A stretch of DNA of 64,000 nucleotides, taken from Chryseobacterium gleum. Its GTDB lineage: Bacteria > Bacteroidota > Bacteroidia > Flavobacteriales_D > Crocinitomicaceae. Location: contig CAMDFX010000007.1 of assembly GCA_945897805.1 (NCBI GenBank), positions 1 to 64,000 of the forward strand, written 5' to 3'. Both the position numbers and the translations under genes were made by a program. Every line of letters starts with the position of its first letter. The first letter of the stretch is position 1. Shown here one piece after another: positions 47,147 through 55,816 of this stretch. The notes below the pieces were generated by a model. That model did not search any database, was not told the DNA's origin, and saw nothing but the letters and a program-made list of their open reading frames with translations.

Positions 47147-48354
47147 ATTAGTTTAACAAAATCAGCGTAGTTTTTGTCGGCATTGTATTTTTCTTTCCAT
47201 GTCTGATATGCCCTATTTCTTTTTTCAACATGGTAGATTACATTTTCTATTGCAATTTTAATGTCATTTACTGATGGATTTTCGGGTAATAAAAAACCAT
47301 TTTCGGGATTAACTATTTCTGCAGTACCACCAACATTTGTAGCAACAACAGGTATGCCGAATGAAAATGCTTCCATAATTGAAACAGGAATTCCCTCAGT
47401 TGTACTCAAATTTAAAAACAGGTCGATCTTATTTTTAGAATAATATTCAAGTACGATTTTATTTTCAACTCTCCCAAAAAAGATAGTTTCATGATTTTGA
47501 TTGTTTACCAATATATTTTGCACTCGTTTCAATTCTGGACCATCACCAAAATGCACCCACCTAGTTGGTGTATTCATTTGGTTTATGGTTTCTGCAATTA
47601 AATGCACTCTTTTGAGAGGAATCAAATTCGAGCAACTTACGATTGTTAATTTGCCGTTATCGTTCGTTTTAATATTATTTTTAGCACCAAGGGATGAATC
47701 TGCAACACCTAGTCTACTTACTTTTAAGTTGACATTTTTCACTTTCCAAATTTCTTCAATTATATTCATACCTTTGTTAGAAATAGGCAAAAGCAAATTC
47801 ATTTTTGATGCGATTAAATCCCTAAATGGGAGGTATTCAATGTTATGAATATTGAAATATAAATCCCATCCATGAACCCTAGAAATGATTTTTAAAAGGG
47901 GGGTTTTATTCTTAAGAAGAGATAACGCAATAGCGCTATCATCACACCAATAGCTATATAAAATCGTATTGGGTGCTTTTAGTATATCGGAGCACGAAGT
48001 TTGGATTGTTTTACATAATCTCTTAGCTTGGAATAGAGATATCAAAGTAATTTTTCGCAATTCAAACGAAGCTTTAACAGCATAATTATTTTTGATGTAA
48101 TTCATTTCAGCTTTATAATTGGTCGAAAATATACCAAAAATAGCCTTGAGTTTATCTTTTAACTTTAAATCGATATCGTATGTAATAACGCGACAATTAT
48201 CTGGAATCTCTCGTCTTATCTTTTCTGTTGGAATTGGACAAAAAATTATTACTTCAACAAATGAATCCGCTAAATATGGCATTTCACCTTCAAGAAATGT
48301 TTCACTTTTACCATAGGGGAAACCTGCTGTAATTAATATTATTGAATGATTCAT
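47134..48354 (-). CDS. Glycosyltransferase family 4, opposite strand
   Basis: A 406-residue GT-B enzyme and the only gene of the locus on the minus strand. AGFPYGKSETFLEGEMPYL opens it, and TIVSCSNLIPLKRVHLI, HFGDGPELKRV and STTEGIPVSIMEAFSFGIP belong to the donor half. It must have its own promoter in 48355-48614, a 260-base AT-rich gap where I see no clear -7 box and no other gene. Reversed orientation inside a + strand operon suggests a later insertion. Confidence 0.92.
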   Translation of the reverse strand: MNHSIILITAGFPYGKSETFLEGEMPYLADSFVEVIIFCPIPTEKIRREIPDNCRVITYDIDLKLKDKLKAIFGIFSTNYKAEMNYIKNNYAVKASFELRKITLISLFQAKRLCKTIQTSCSDILKAPNTILYSYWCDDSAIALSLLKNKTPLLKIISRVHGWDLYFNIHNIEYLPFRDLIASKMNLLLPISNKGMNIIEEIWKVKNVNLKVSRLGVADSSLGAKNNIKTNDNGKLTIVSCSNLIPLKRVHLIAETINQMNTPTRWVHFGDGPELKRVQNILVNNQNHETIFFGRVENKIVLEYYSKNKIDLFLNLSTTEGIPVSIMEAFSFGIPVVATNVGGTAEIVNPENGFLLPENPSVNDIKIAIENVIYHVEKRNRAYQTWKEKYNADKNYADFVKLIQEI

Positions 48355-48614
48355 GAGAATGAAATTTTTTAAAAAAATACAAAGTTGCAGAAATAGATCG
48401 CAATATTCATAAAACTATCCTATATTTCGGTTTTGTTTGCCATTGAGAAATCAATTATTATTTTAATCTTTAAATAAATAAAAAAAACTTTAAATTTGGA
48501 GAAATTGTTAGAGTATCTACTTTTTTATTATTTCTTACAGTAAGTAAATTGGCAACGAGGTGTTTATTTTATTAAAAAAAACTGTAACAAGAACGTAAAT
48601 TAAAGGGTAATAAA

Positions 48615-49946
48615 TTGGAAACTAAAAAAATACTAATACTGGCATACGATTTTCCTCCTTACGTTTCTGTAGGTGGTTTGAGGCCTTTTAATTGGTTCAA
48701 GTATTTAAATGAATTTGGAGTTTATCCAATTGTAGTTACCCGTCAATGGAACAATGATTTTGGTAATGAGTTGGATTATGTTTCAGCAAGCCATAAAACC
48801 ACACCTATTTCTGAAAGAAACGATTTAGGTAAAATAATAAGAACCCCATACAAGCCTAATTTTAGTAATCGGCTATTAATGAAATATGGCCATGAAAGAT
48901 TTGTTTTTTTAAGAAAGTCAATCACCGCTTTTTATGAATTAACACAGTTTTTCTTTCCCATCGGCCCTAAAGTTCAATTATATAGGGAGGCACAACGTTT
49001 TTTGCGAGAAAACAAAGTTGATGTGATAATCGCTACAGGTGATCCTTTTATACTATTTGAATATGCGTCAAAGTTGAGTAAAGAGTTTGATACTCCTTGG
49101 ATTGCAGATTACAGAGATCCTTGGTCTCAAAACAAATCAAATAAGTTAAATCATGGCTTTAGTTTTTTAAATAAATTTCTTGAAAAACGGTCACTTAAAA
49201 ATGTTAATTGTATTTCTACTGTTGATCAAATTTTCAAAACAAAAATTTCTAGTCTCTTGCCAAATAAGCAGTTTCATATTTTGCCAAATGGATTTGACCC
49301 TGAAGCATTAGATGAGGTGAAACATATTGATCAAAGTAGTGAAATTTTACAAATTGCTTTTGTGGGAACAATTTATGAATGGCATCCAATACGAAGTTTT
49401 CTTCATACATTGTGCAGATATGTAGTGCAATTTCCTGATGCTAAGATTAAATTAAATTTTTACGGGATTAATAATTCCTCTGAAATTGCTTTATTAATTT
49501 CTAACGATTACCCATTATTGAAAAATTATGTATCAATTACATCTAAATTGGCAAATAATTTATTGCTAGAGGCTTTAGCGAAAAACAATGTAATGTTATT
49601 GTTCAATTATTATGCATATACAGGTACAAAAATTTATGATTATATCGGAATCAGACGAAAGATAATAATGTGTTATTCAAACGATGAGGAAGCAAAAGTA
49701 TTAAAGAAAAAACATTACAACATTGATTCGAATTCAGATGCAGATGAGCGCCTGCAGGAAAGAATAATATTAGATTCGCAATCGGGAGTTGTATTGGAAA
49801 ATGCAGATAGTTTATTTGATGAATTAGTCAAATTGCAAGAAGAATTTGCAAGGAACAAAAAAATCGAATGTAATTCTATCAACGTAGAAAACTATTCGCG
49901 AAAAATTCAGGTAAAAAAATTAGCTGAAATAATTAAATCACTTTAG
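48615..49946 (+). CDS. Glycosyltransferase family 4-like
   Basis: A 443-residue GT-B-type protein with a TTG start at 48615. Its N-terminus ILAYDFPPYVSVGGLRPFNW is a variant of the glycine-rich acceptor loop. IADYRDPWSQNK follows, a motif of the WbuB-like group. The donor half (AFVGTIYEWHPIRSFLHTL, and YYAYTGTKIYDYIGIRRKI) is divergent, with no strict E-x7-E. HisH begins 17 bases later. Confidence 0.82.
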   Translation: METKKILILAYDFPPYVSVGGLRPFNWFKYLNEFGVYPIVVTRQWNNDFGNELDYVSASHKTTPISERNDLGKIIRTPYKPNFSNRLLMKYGHERFVFLRKSITAFYELTQFFFPIGPKVQLYREAQRFLRENKVDVIIATGDPFILFEYASKLSKEFDTPWIADYRDPWSQNKSNKLNHGFSFLNKFLEKRSLKNVNCISTVDQIFKTKISSLLPNKQFHILPNGFDPEALDEVKHIDQSSEILQIAFVGTIYEWHPIRSFLHTLCRYVVQFPDAKIKLNFYGINNSSEIALLISNDYPLLKNYVSITSKLANNLLLEALAKNNVMLLFNYYAYTGTKIYDYIGIRRKIIMCYSNDEEAKVLKKKHYNIDSNSDADERLQERIILDSQSGVVLENADSLFDELVKLQEEFARNKKIECNSINVENYSRKIQVKKLAEIIKSL

Positions 49947-49963
49947 CAGAATTCGGATAAAAT

Positions 49964-50584
49964 ATGTCGCAAAAAATCGTCATTGTAGATTATTCCATGG
50001 GAAATTTGAATTCAGTGTTGAAGAAGCTGATTCAATTGAATGCGGATGCGGTTATTTCTGCTGACCCTAAAGTTATATCTAAAGCTGATAAATTGATTTT
50101 ACCTGGTGTGGGACATTTTGAAAAAGCAGTTGAAATAATGCATCAAAAAGGACTCTGGGAAGTTCTTAATCAAGCTGTGTTGATTGATAAAAAACCTATT
50201 TTAGGAATCTGCCTGGGTATGCAATTGATGACAAAATCTAGCGAAGAGGGTCAGGCAAAAGGATTTGGTTGGGTTGATGCAACGGTAAATCGTTTTCAAG
50301 TAAAAGACAGTTTAAAATTTAAAGTTCCTCATACTGGTTGGAATCAAATTACCATTAAAAAAGAAAGTAAATTGATGCTTGGATTGACAGATGAATCTGA
50401 ATTTTATTTTGTGCATTCATTTCATGTTAAAACAAATGACAGTTCAATTGTGTTAAATGAAACAGAATATGAAGCTTCTTTTGTCTCCGCTTTTGAGAAG
50501 GAAAACATTTATGGCGTGCAATTTCATCCTGAAAAAAGCCATGATTCTGGTAAATTGTTGTTACAAAATTTTTTAAAGATTTAA
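49964..50584 (+). CDS. hisH: HisH-type glutamine amidotransferase of the glycan locus
   Basis: A class I glutaminase of 206 residues that releases ammonia from glutamine. The catalytic triad is Cys83 (GICLGMQ), His188 and Glu190 (FHPEKS). Sequence matches HisH, but placement with a HisF paralogue and a WbpG-type amidotransferase, away from other his genes, points to a role in sugar amidination rather than histidine synthesis. In Pseudomonas aeruginosa the equivalent trio installs an acetamidino group on an O-antigen sugar. Confidence 0.9.
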   Translation: MSQKIVIVDYSMGNLNSVLKKLIQLNADAVISADPKVISKADKLILPGVGHFEKAVEIMHQKGLWEVLNQAVLIDKKPILGICLGMQLMTKSSEEGQAKGFGWVDATVNRFQVKDSLKFKVPHTGWNQITIKKESKLMLGLTDESEFYFVHSFHVKTNDSSIVLNETEYEASFVSAFEKENIYGVQFHPEKSHDSGKLLLQNFLKI

Positions 50585-50591
50585 TTATACG

Positions 50592-51344
50592 ATGTTCAGG
50601 CCGAGAATTATCCCCGTTTTGTTATTGAAAGACTTGGCATTAGTTAAATCTATTGGTTTCAAGAATTTTAAATATATCGGTGATCCAATCAATGCTGTAA
50701 AAATCTTCAACGATTTAAAAGCGGATGAATTGGTTTTTTTAGATATTACTGCGAGCAAAGAAAATAGATTGATTTCCTTAGATTTTGTAAAAGATGTAGG
50801 TGAAGAAGCGAATATGCCTTTTGCTGTTGGCGGAGGAATTCGTTCAATTGAGGATATTCGAAAAATTATTAGTGCTGGAGCAGAAAAAGTAGTAATCAAC
50901 AGTTATGCTGCAGAAAACCCAGATTTTATAAAAGAAGCCTCTGATACTTTTGGATCTTCCACTATTGTGGTTTGCATTGATGTGAAGAAAAAGTTATTTG
51001 GAGGGCTTCAAACGTGGACATTAAACGGTTCTAAATCAACTAAATTTTCACCAGTCGAATTTGCAAGATTGATGGAGGAAAAGGGTGCGGGCGAGGTTAT
51101 CATACAATCTATTGAAAAAGATGGAACTATGGAAGGATATGATTTAAATTTGATAAAATCAATTAGTAAATCGGTAAATATTCCCGTTGTTGCGCTTGGA
51201 GGAGCTGGTAAATTAATACATTTAGAGGAAGGTTATCAAAAAGGTTTTGCAAACGGTTTAGCAGCAGGTAGTCTGTTCGTTTACCAAGGCTCAAAGAGGG
51301 GTGTGTTAATTAACTACCCAAGCAAAAGTGAAATTAATTTTTAA
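50592..51344 (+). CDS. hisF: HisF-type ammonia-channel subunit, HisF2-like paralogue
   Basis: A 250-residue (beta/alpha)8 barrel. Aligned without gaps to Thermotoga HisF over the first 14 residues, the catalytic Asp11 is Leu here (RIIPVLLLKD), while Asp130 is kept (VVCIDVKK). VFLDITASKE and FAVGGGIRS are conserved. Loss of Asp11 would impair the cyclase reaction of histidine synthesis, but an ammonia tunnel could still work. It starts 7 bases after hisH. Confidence 0.9.
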   Translation: MFRPRIIPVLLLKDLALVKSIGFKNFKYIGDPINAVKIFNDLKADELVFLDITASKENRLISLDFVKDVGEEANMPFAVGGGIRSIEDIRKIISAGAEKVVINSYAAENPDFIKEASDTFGSSTIVVCIDVKKKLFGGLQTWTLNGSKSTKFSPVEFARLMEEKGAGEVIIQSIEKDGTMEGYDLNLIKSISKSVNIPVVALGGAGKLIHLEEGYQKGFANGLAAGSLFVYQGSKRGVLINYPSKSEINF

Positions 51345-51432
51345 CAAAATAAAACTATTTTGCGATATTAATTTTAAAATGAAGTACTTTTGAACTATAA
51401 TTTAAAAAGTTAGTTCGAGCTATAATATTTTT

Positions 51433-52566
51433 ATGGATAAACACAATTATAAACAATGTTCAAGATGTGTCATGGATACCACTGATCCGGATATTATTTT
51501 CAATGAACTTGGACATTGTAATCATTGTGAAGAATTTATTCAAAAAAGAGCCAATCACAATTATAGAGGTCAAGAAAGTGACGAAGAACTTGAAAGCTTA
51601 ATTCAGAGAATTAAAAAATCTGGTCAAGGCAAGGAATACGATTGTGTAATTGGTTTGAGTGGGGGAATAGACAGTAGTTATGCTGCGCACATATGCAAAC
51701 AAAAAGGTTTGCGCGTTTTGGCTGTGCACATGGATAATGGTTGGAATTCAGAAGAAGCAGTGTTAAATATCAAAAATATTGCAAAAACTTTAGAAGTAGA
51801 GTATGAAAGTTATGTGCTAGATTGGGAAGAGTTTAAAGATTTACAATTGGCATTTTTAAAAGCATCGGTTCCGGAGGCTGATACACCGACAGACATCGCT
51901 ATTTTAGCATCGCTGCACAAAGTAGCATCAAAGTATGGGATAAAATATATTATCAGTGGTGGAAATTTTGCAACAGAAGGGATTTTGCCTAAATGTTGGC
52001 ATTACAACGCAAAGGATTTAACTTATTTTAATCATATTCAGAAGAGATTTGGATCAGTTAAACTGAAAAAATTTCCAACTTTTGGTTTTCAAAAGGAAAT
52101 GTATTACAAATTGGTTCGGAGAATCAAAATGATGTACCTCCTAAATTATGTTCCTTTCGTGAAAGAGGAAGCGATGGAATTGTTGAAAAAGGAATTGGAT
52201 TGGAAATATTATGGCGGTAAACATTACGAATCAAAATATACAGGTTTTATACAATCCTATTATTTGTTCGAAAAGTTTGGAATTGATTATAGAAGAGCAA
52301 CACTTTCATCTCAAATTTGCACCGGTGAAGTATCGCGTGAAGATGCTCTAGAAATTCTTCAGACTAAACCTTTCAATGATGAAAAAGTTTTAGAAGAAAA
52401 GAAATATATCGCCAAAAAGTTAGGCATTTCCTTTGATGAGTTTGAAAAAATAATTCATCTTCCAGGTAAATTATACAGAGACTATCCGAACGATGAGAAA
52501 AAATTAAGTTTTATTTACGATACCTATCGAAAGCTTTTTAAAAAGGATAAATTAGGAAGTTTCTAA
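51433..52566 (+). CDS. N-acetyl sugar amidotransferase (WbpG family)
   Basis: A 377-residue ATP-dependent enzyme of the PP-loop class. Four Cys residues, C9xxC12 and C29xxC32, form a probable zinc site at the N-terminus. The ATP pyrophosphatase loop is GLSGGIDSS (residues 74-82). Family members take ammonia supplied by HisH/HisF and convert an N-acetyl group on a sugar to an acetamidino group. The gene is 88 bases after hisF, in the same direction. The sugar is unknown, with 2,3-diacetamido uronic acids or nonulosonic acids as known substrates. Confidence 0.92.
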   Translation: MDKHNYKQCSRCVMDTTDPDIIFNELGHCNHCEEFIQKRANHNYRGQESDEELESLIQRIKKSGQGKEYDCVIGLSGGIDSSYAAHICKQKGLRVLAVHMDNGWNSEEAVLNIKNIAKTLEVEYESYVLDWEEFKDLQLAFLKASVPEADTPTDIAILASLHKVASKYGIKYIISGGNFATEGILPKCWHYNAKDLTYFNHIQKRFGSVKLKKFPTFGFQKEMYYKLVRRIKMMYLLNYVPFVKEEAMELLKKELDWKYYGGKHYESKYTGFIQSYYLFEKFGIDYRRATLSSQICTGEVSREDALEILQTKPFNDEKVLEEKKYIAKKLGISFDEFEKIIHLPGKLYRDYPNDEKKLSFIYDTYRKLFKKDKLGSF

Positions 52567-52611
52567 GTTTATATTTTTCTTTCTGATTCATTTTTTCCTA
52601 CTTATTTAAAT

Positions 52612-52619
52612 TATCTTTG
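52612..52619 (+). promoter_or_regulatory. -7 promoter element TATCTTTG of the asparagine synthase gene
   Basis: Exact TAnnTTTG match that ends 4 bases before the ATG at 52624. The start is fixed by the catalytic N-terminal Cys of the protein, so the transcript should be leaderless or nearly so. I see no strong -33 TTG. Confidence 0.65.
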
Positions 52620-52623
52620 TTGC

Positions 52624-54537
52624 ATGTGTGCAATTACAGGTTTTGTTGATTTTAATCAATTGACTTCCAAATCCGTTTTGGATAAGATGCGTGATACAAT
52701 GATTCACAGAGGTCCAGATGGTGGAAGTTCTCAGTTTTTTGAAGAGAGTAATTATTCGTTGGGTTTTGGGCACAGAAGATTAGCAATCATTGATTTGACC
52801 GACAATGGCACGCAACCGATGCAATTTGAAAATTATTGGATTTGTTTCAACGGAGAAATTTATAATTACCAAGAAATTAAGGCAGAATTAAGTTTGTTGG
52901 GACACACTTTTAAAAGTGATTCTGATACAGAAATGATTTTGCATGCTTTTGCTGAATGGGGAAAAGAATGTATCCGAAAGTTTGTTGGAATGTTTGCCTT
53001 TGTAATTTATGATGTCAAACAGCAAACTGTTTTTTGTTTCAGAGACCGGGCGGGAGTGAAGCCATTTTTCTATTACTACAAAGACGGATTGTTTCTGTTT
53101 TCCTCAGAATTGAAAGCTTTTCATCAACACCCGGATTTTGTTAAAGAAATTAATTTACCTGCAGTCGCGGCGTTCATGCAATATGGAAATGTTCCAACAC
53201 CACATTGTATTTTTAATTATACTCAAAAATTAGAGCCAGGACACACATTGATTTTTTCGCTAGAAGAAAAATTAGACAAAATGCCTGCACCAGAGAAATA
53301 TTGGTCTGTTTATGACGCTTACAATCAGCCAAAAATGGATTTAAGTTTTCAGGAAGCGAAATTCGAAACTGAAAAAGTGATTGCCAAAGCAGCTGAATAT
53401 CGCATGGTTGCTGATGTTCCTGTTGGTGTTTTTTTAAGCGGCGGATATGACAGTGCTGCAATCACAGCTTTATTGCAAAAAGACCGAACAGAAAAATTAA
53501 AAACCTATACAATTGCCGTTCCAGATATTGGACTAAATGAGGCACCTTATGCCAAAGATGTCGCGAAATTGCTAGGAACAGATCACCACGAATTTGAATG
53601 TACGCAGAAAGAAGCGATTGATTTTATAGCCAATATTCCTTTTTTCTACGATGAACCTTTCGGTGACAGCAGCGCTATTCCAACGAGTTTAGTTTGTCAA
53701 ATGGCGAGAAAAGAGGTAACTGTTGCACTCAGTGCAGATGCAGGAGATGAGGTTTTTGCGGGGTACAATCGCTACGATTATTTGATGAAATTTGGAGGAA
53801 AAATCAATTCAATGCCTAGTTTCGTAAGAAATTCGGTTGCAGGGATGATGAATTTGATTCCGGCGAATTCAATTCCTGTATTGAAAAACAAGTACAATTT
53901 TGCAAATCGATACGAAAAGTTGAAAGGAATATTGAGAAATCCTTCGCCAGAACAAATTATGTTGAGTTTGAGTCAGCAGTTTGATGAAGTGCAGATACAA
54001 GAAGTGATGAAAAATCCAATTCATTCTTTTTCAACTGCTTATTACAGTAAAGAATTGAAAAGCGAATTTCATTCACCCTTGGCTTTCATGATGGCGATTG
54101 ACTATCAAACTTACTTGTTAGACGATATTCTGCAAAAGGTCGATCGGGCATCTATGACTTCAAGTTTGGAAGGTCGCGAACCGTTTTTGGATCATAATGT
54201 GATTGAATGGGCCGCAAAATTACCTGATAATTTTAAATACCACAATGGAATAAAAAAGCATATTCTTCGTGAAATTGTGTATCAATATATTCCGAAGGAG
54301 ATGATGGATCGTCCCAAAATGGGATTTGCTATTCCATTTGAAAATTGGATGACGAATGATTTGAAGGAGCAAGTAATGTATTTCTTAGATGAAAAAAGAA
54401 TTGCCGAACAGGATATTTTCAATACCAAATATGTTATCAATATAAGAGATCAGTTTTTTGCAGGAAAAAAAGAATTTGGACTCAAAGTATGGTATTTATT
54501 GATGTTTCAGATGTGGTATGAGAAATGGATGAATTGA
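52624..54537 (+). CDS. asnB: Asparagine synthase, glutamine-hydrolysing
   Basis: A 637-residue AsnB with an N-terminal Ntn glutaminase domain, whose catalytic Cys2 follows the initiator Met (MCAITGF), and a C-terminal synthetase domain with PP-loop LSGGYDSAA. Conserved HRGPDGG, GHRRLAIIDL and FNGEIYNY are present. This group is often found inside glycan loci, where it may amidate uronic-acid carboxylates rather than make asparagine. That alternative fits here, since the trio above and several transferases surround it. Its own promoter suggests independent control. Confidence 0.92.
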   Translation: MCAITGFVDFNQLTSKSVLDKMRDTMIHRGPDGGSSQFFEESNYSLGFGHRRLAIIDLTDNGTQPMQFENYWICFNGEIYNYQEIKAELSLLGHTFKSDSDTEMILHAFAEWGKECIRKFVGMFAFVIYDVKQQTVFCFRDRAGVKPFFYYYKDGLFLFSSELKAFHQHPDFVKEINLPAVAAFMQYGNVPTPHCIFNYTQKLEPGHTLIFSLEEKLDKMPAPEKYWSVYDAYNQPKMDLSFQEAKFETEKVIAKAAEYRMVADVPVGVFLSGGYDSAAITALLQKDRTEKLKTYTIAVPDIGLNEAPYAKDVAKLLGTDHHEFECTQKEAIDFIANIPFFYDEPFGDSSAIPTSLVCQMARKEVTVALSADAGDEVFAGYNRYDYLMKFGGKINSMPSFVRNSVAGMMNLIPANSIPVLKNKYNFANRYEKLKGILRNPSPEQIMLSLSQQFDEVQIQEVMKNPIHSFSTAYYSKELKSEFHSPLAFMMAIDYQTYLLDDILQKVDRASMTSSLEGREPFLDHNVIEWAAKLPDNFKYHNGIKKHILREIVYQYIPKEMMDRPKMGFAIPFENWMTNDLKEQVMYFLDEKRIAEQDIFNTKYVINIRDQFFAGKKEFGLKVWYLLMFQMWYEKWMN

Positions 54538-54553
54538 AAATCAATTGAAAAAC

Positions 54554-55777
54554 ATGACAAAAACAGTTCTTTACATTTCTTACGATGGAATGACAGATCC
54601 CTTGGGTCAATCTCAGGTTTTGCCCTATTTAAAAGGCTTAACAGCAGAAGGATTTAAATTCCACATTATCAGTTTTGAGAAGGAGGAAAGATTTGAGACG
54701 CATCGTGCACACATTCAGTCGATTTGCGATGAATCAGAAATTGTTTGGCATCCATTGAATTATACCAAAAAACCACCACTTTTATCTACGATTTACGATG
54801 TTGTTAGAATGCATAGATTGGCTTACAAACTGCACAAGCAAAATAATTTTTCAATTGCACATTGTCGCAGCTATCTATCCGCAATGGTTGGAATGGCGAT
54901 GAAAAGAAAATTTGGTGTAAAATTTATTTTCGATATGCGCGGCTTTTGGGCTGATGAGCGTATTGAAGGCGGAATTTGGAGTTTAAAAAATCCAGTTTTG
55001 AAAGTGGTTTATAATTATTTCAAAAGAAAAGAAATTCAATATTTCCAGCAAGCAGATCATATTATTTCGTTGACATACAATGGAAAGGAAGAGATTGAAA
55101 GTTGGGATTCTTTGAAATCATCAGAATTGAAGATTGAAGTGATACCTTGTTGTGTAGATTTAGATTTGTTTGACACTGAAAGTATTGATTTTGAAGACGT
55201 AAAGTTATTGAGGGGAATATTGGGATATTCCGATGAAGATTTCATCTTGGGTTACGTCGGCTCAATAGGAACTTGGTATATGTTGTCTGAAATGTTAGAC
55301 TACTTTCAGGTTTTAACCCAAAATAATCAACTAGCCAAAATGCTTTTTGTTTCGGGTGAAAATCCCGAAACAATTTTAGAGCTTGCTAGGCAAAAAAAGA
55401 TAGAAACATCCAAAATTAAAGTTGTTTCTTGTCTGCATAAAGAAGTGCCTTTGTATGTTTCGCTCTTTAGTAAATCAATATTTTTTATCAGACCTACATT
55501 TTCCAAAAAAGCTTCTTCACCCACTAAACAGGGAGAAATCATGGCGATGGGCATTCCTCTCGTGTGCAATGCGGGAGTCGGTGACACAGATTTTATTGTG
55601 AAAAAATATCGTTCTGGTTCTGTGATTGAGCATTTAAATAGTGAAAACTATTCATCAAATGTTCATTCTGAAATTGTTTATTCAATCGCTGATATTCAAT
55701 TTGGCGCTAAAGATTTTTTCTCTTTAAAACAAGGAATTAGTCGTTATCTAAAAGTCTATCAAACTGTTCTGCAATAA
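54554..55777 (+). CDS. Glycosyltransferase family 4-like
   Basis: A 407-residue GT-B protein. YISYDGMTDPLGQSQVLPYL is a recurring N-terminus for this subgroup in bacterial polysaccharide loci; FDMRGFWADERIEGGIW follows. The donor side has LGYVGSIGTWYML and RPTFSKKASSPTKQGEIMAM, a variant of the E-x7-E block. ATG at 54554 lies three codons after a TTG at 54545 and is the better start; asnB ends 16 bases before it. Confidence 0.86.
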   Translation: MTKTVLYISYDGMTDPLGQSQVLPYLKGLTAEGFKFHIISFEKEERFETHRAHIQSICDESEIVWHPLNYTKKPPLLSTIYDVVRMHRLAYKLHKQNNFSIAHCRSYLSAMVGMAMKRKFGVKFIFDMRGFWADERIEGGIWSLKNPVLKVVYNYFKRKEIQYFQQADHIISLTYNGKEEIESWDSLKSSELKIEVIPCCVDLDLFDTESIDFEDVKLLRGILGYSDEDFILGYVGSIGTWYMLSEMLDYFQVLTQNNQLAKMLFVSGENPETILELARQKKIETSKIKVVSCLHKEVPLYVSLFSKSIFFIRPTFSKKASSPTKQGEIMAMGIPLVCNAGVGDTDFIVKKYRSGSVIEHLNSENYSSNVHSEIVYSIADIQFGAKDFFSLKQGISRYLKVYQTVLQ

Positions 55778-55791
55778 GAGGATTAAAATCT

Positions 55792-55799
55792 TATTTTTG
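55792..55799 (+). promoter_or_regulatory. -7 promoter element TATTTTTG
   Basis: Exact TAnnTTTG match 17 bases before the ATG of the last glycosyltransferase gene. Confidence 0.55.
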
Positions 55800-55816
55800 T
55801 AAAGCATTATTCGATT

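Noticed and set aside
48355-48614. A hidden small gene in the gap between the divergent glycosyltransferases
   Set aside because: The 260 bases are very AT-rich with no open frame of useful size or recognisable motif on either strand.
49964-51344. HisH/HisF as part of a histidine operon
   Set aside because: No other his genes are nearby, HisF lacks Asp11, and a WbpG-type amidotransferase follows.
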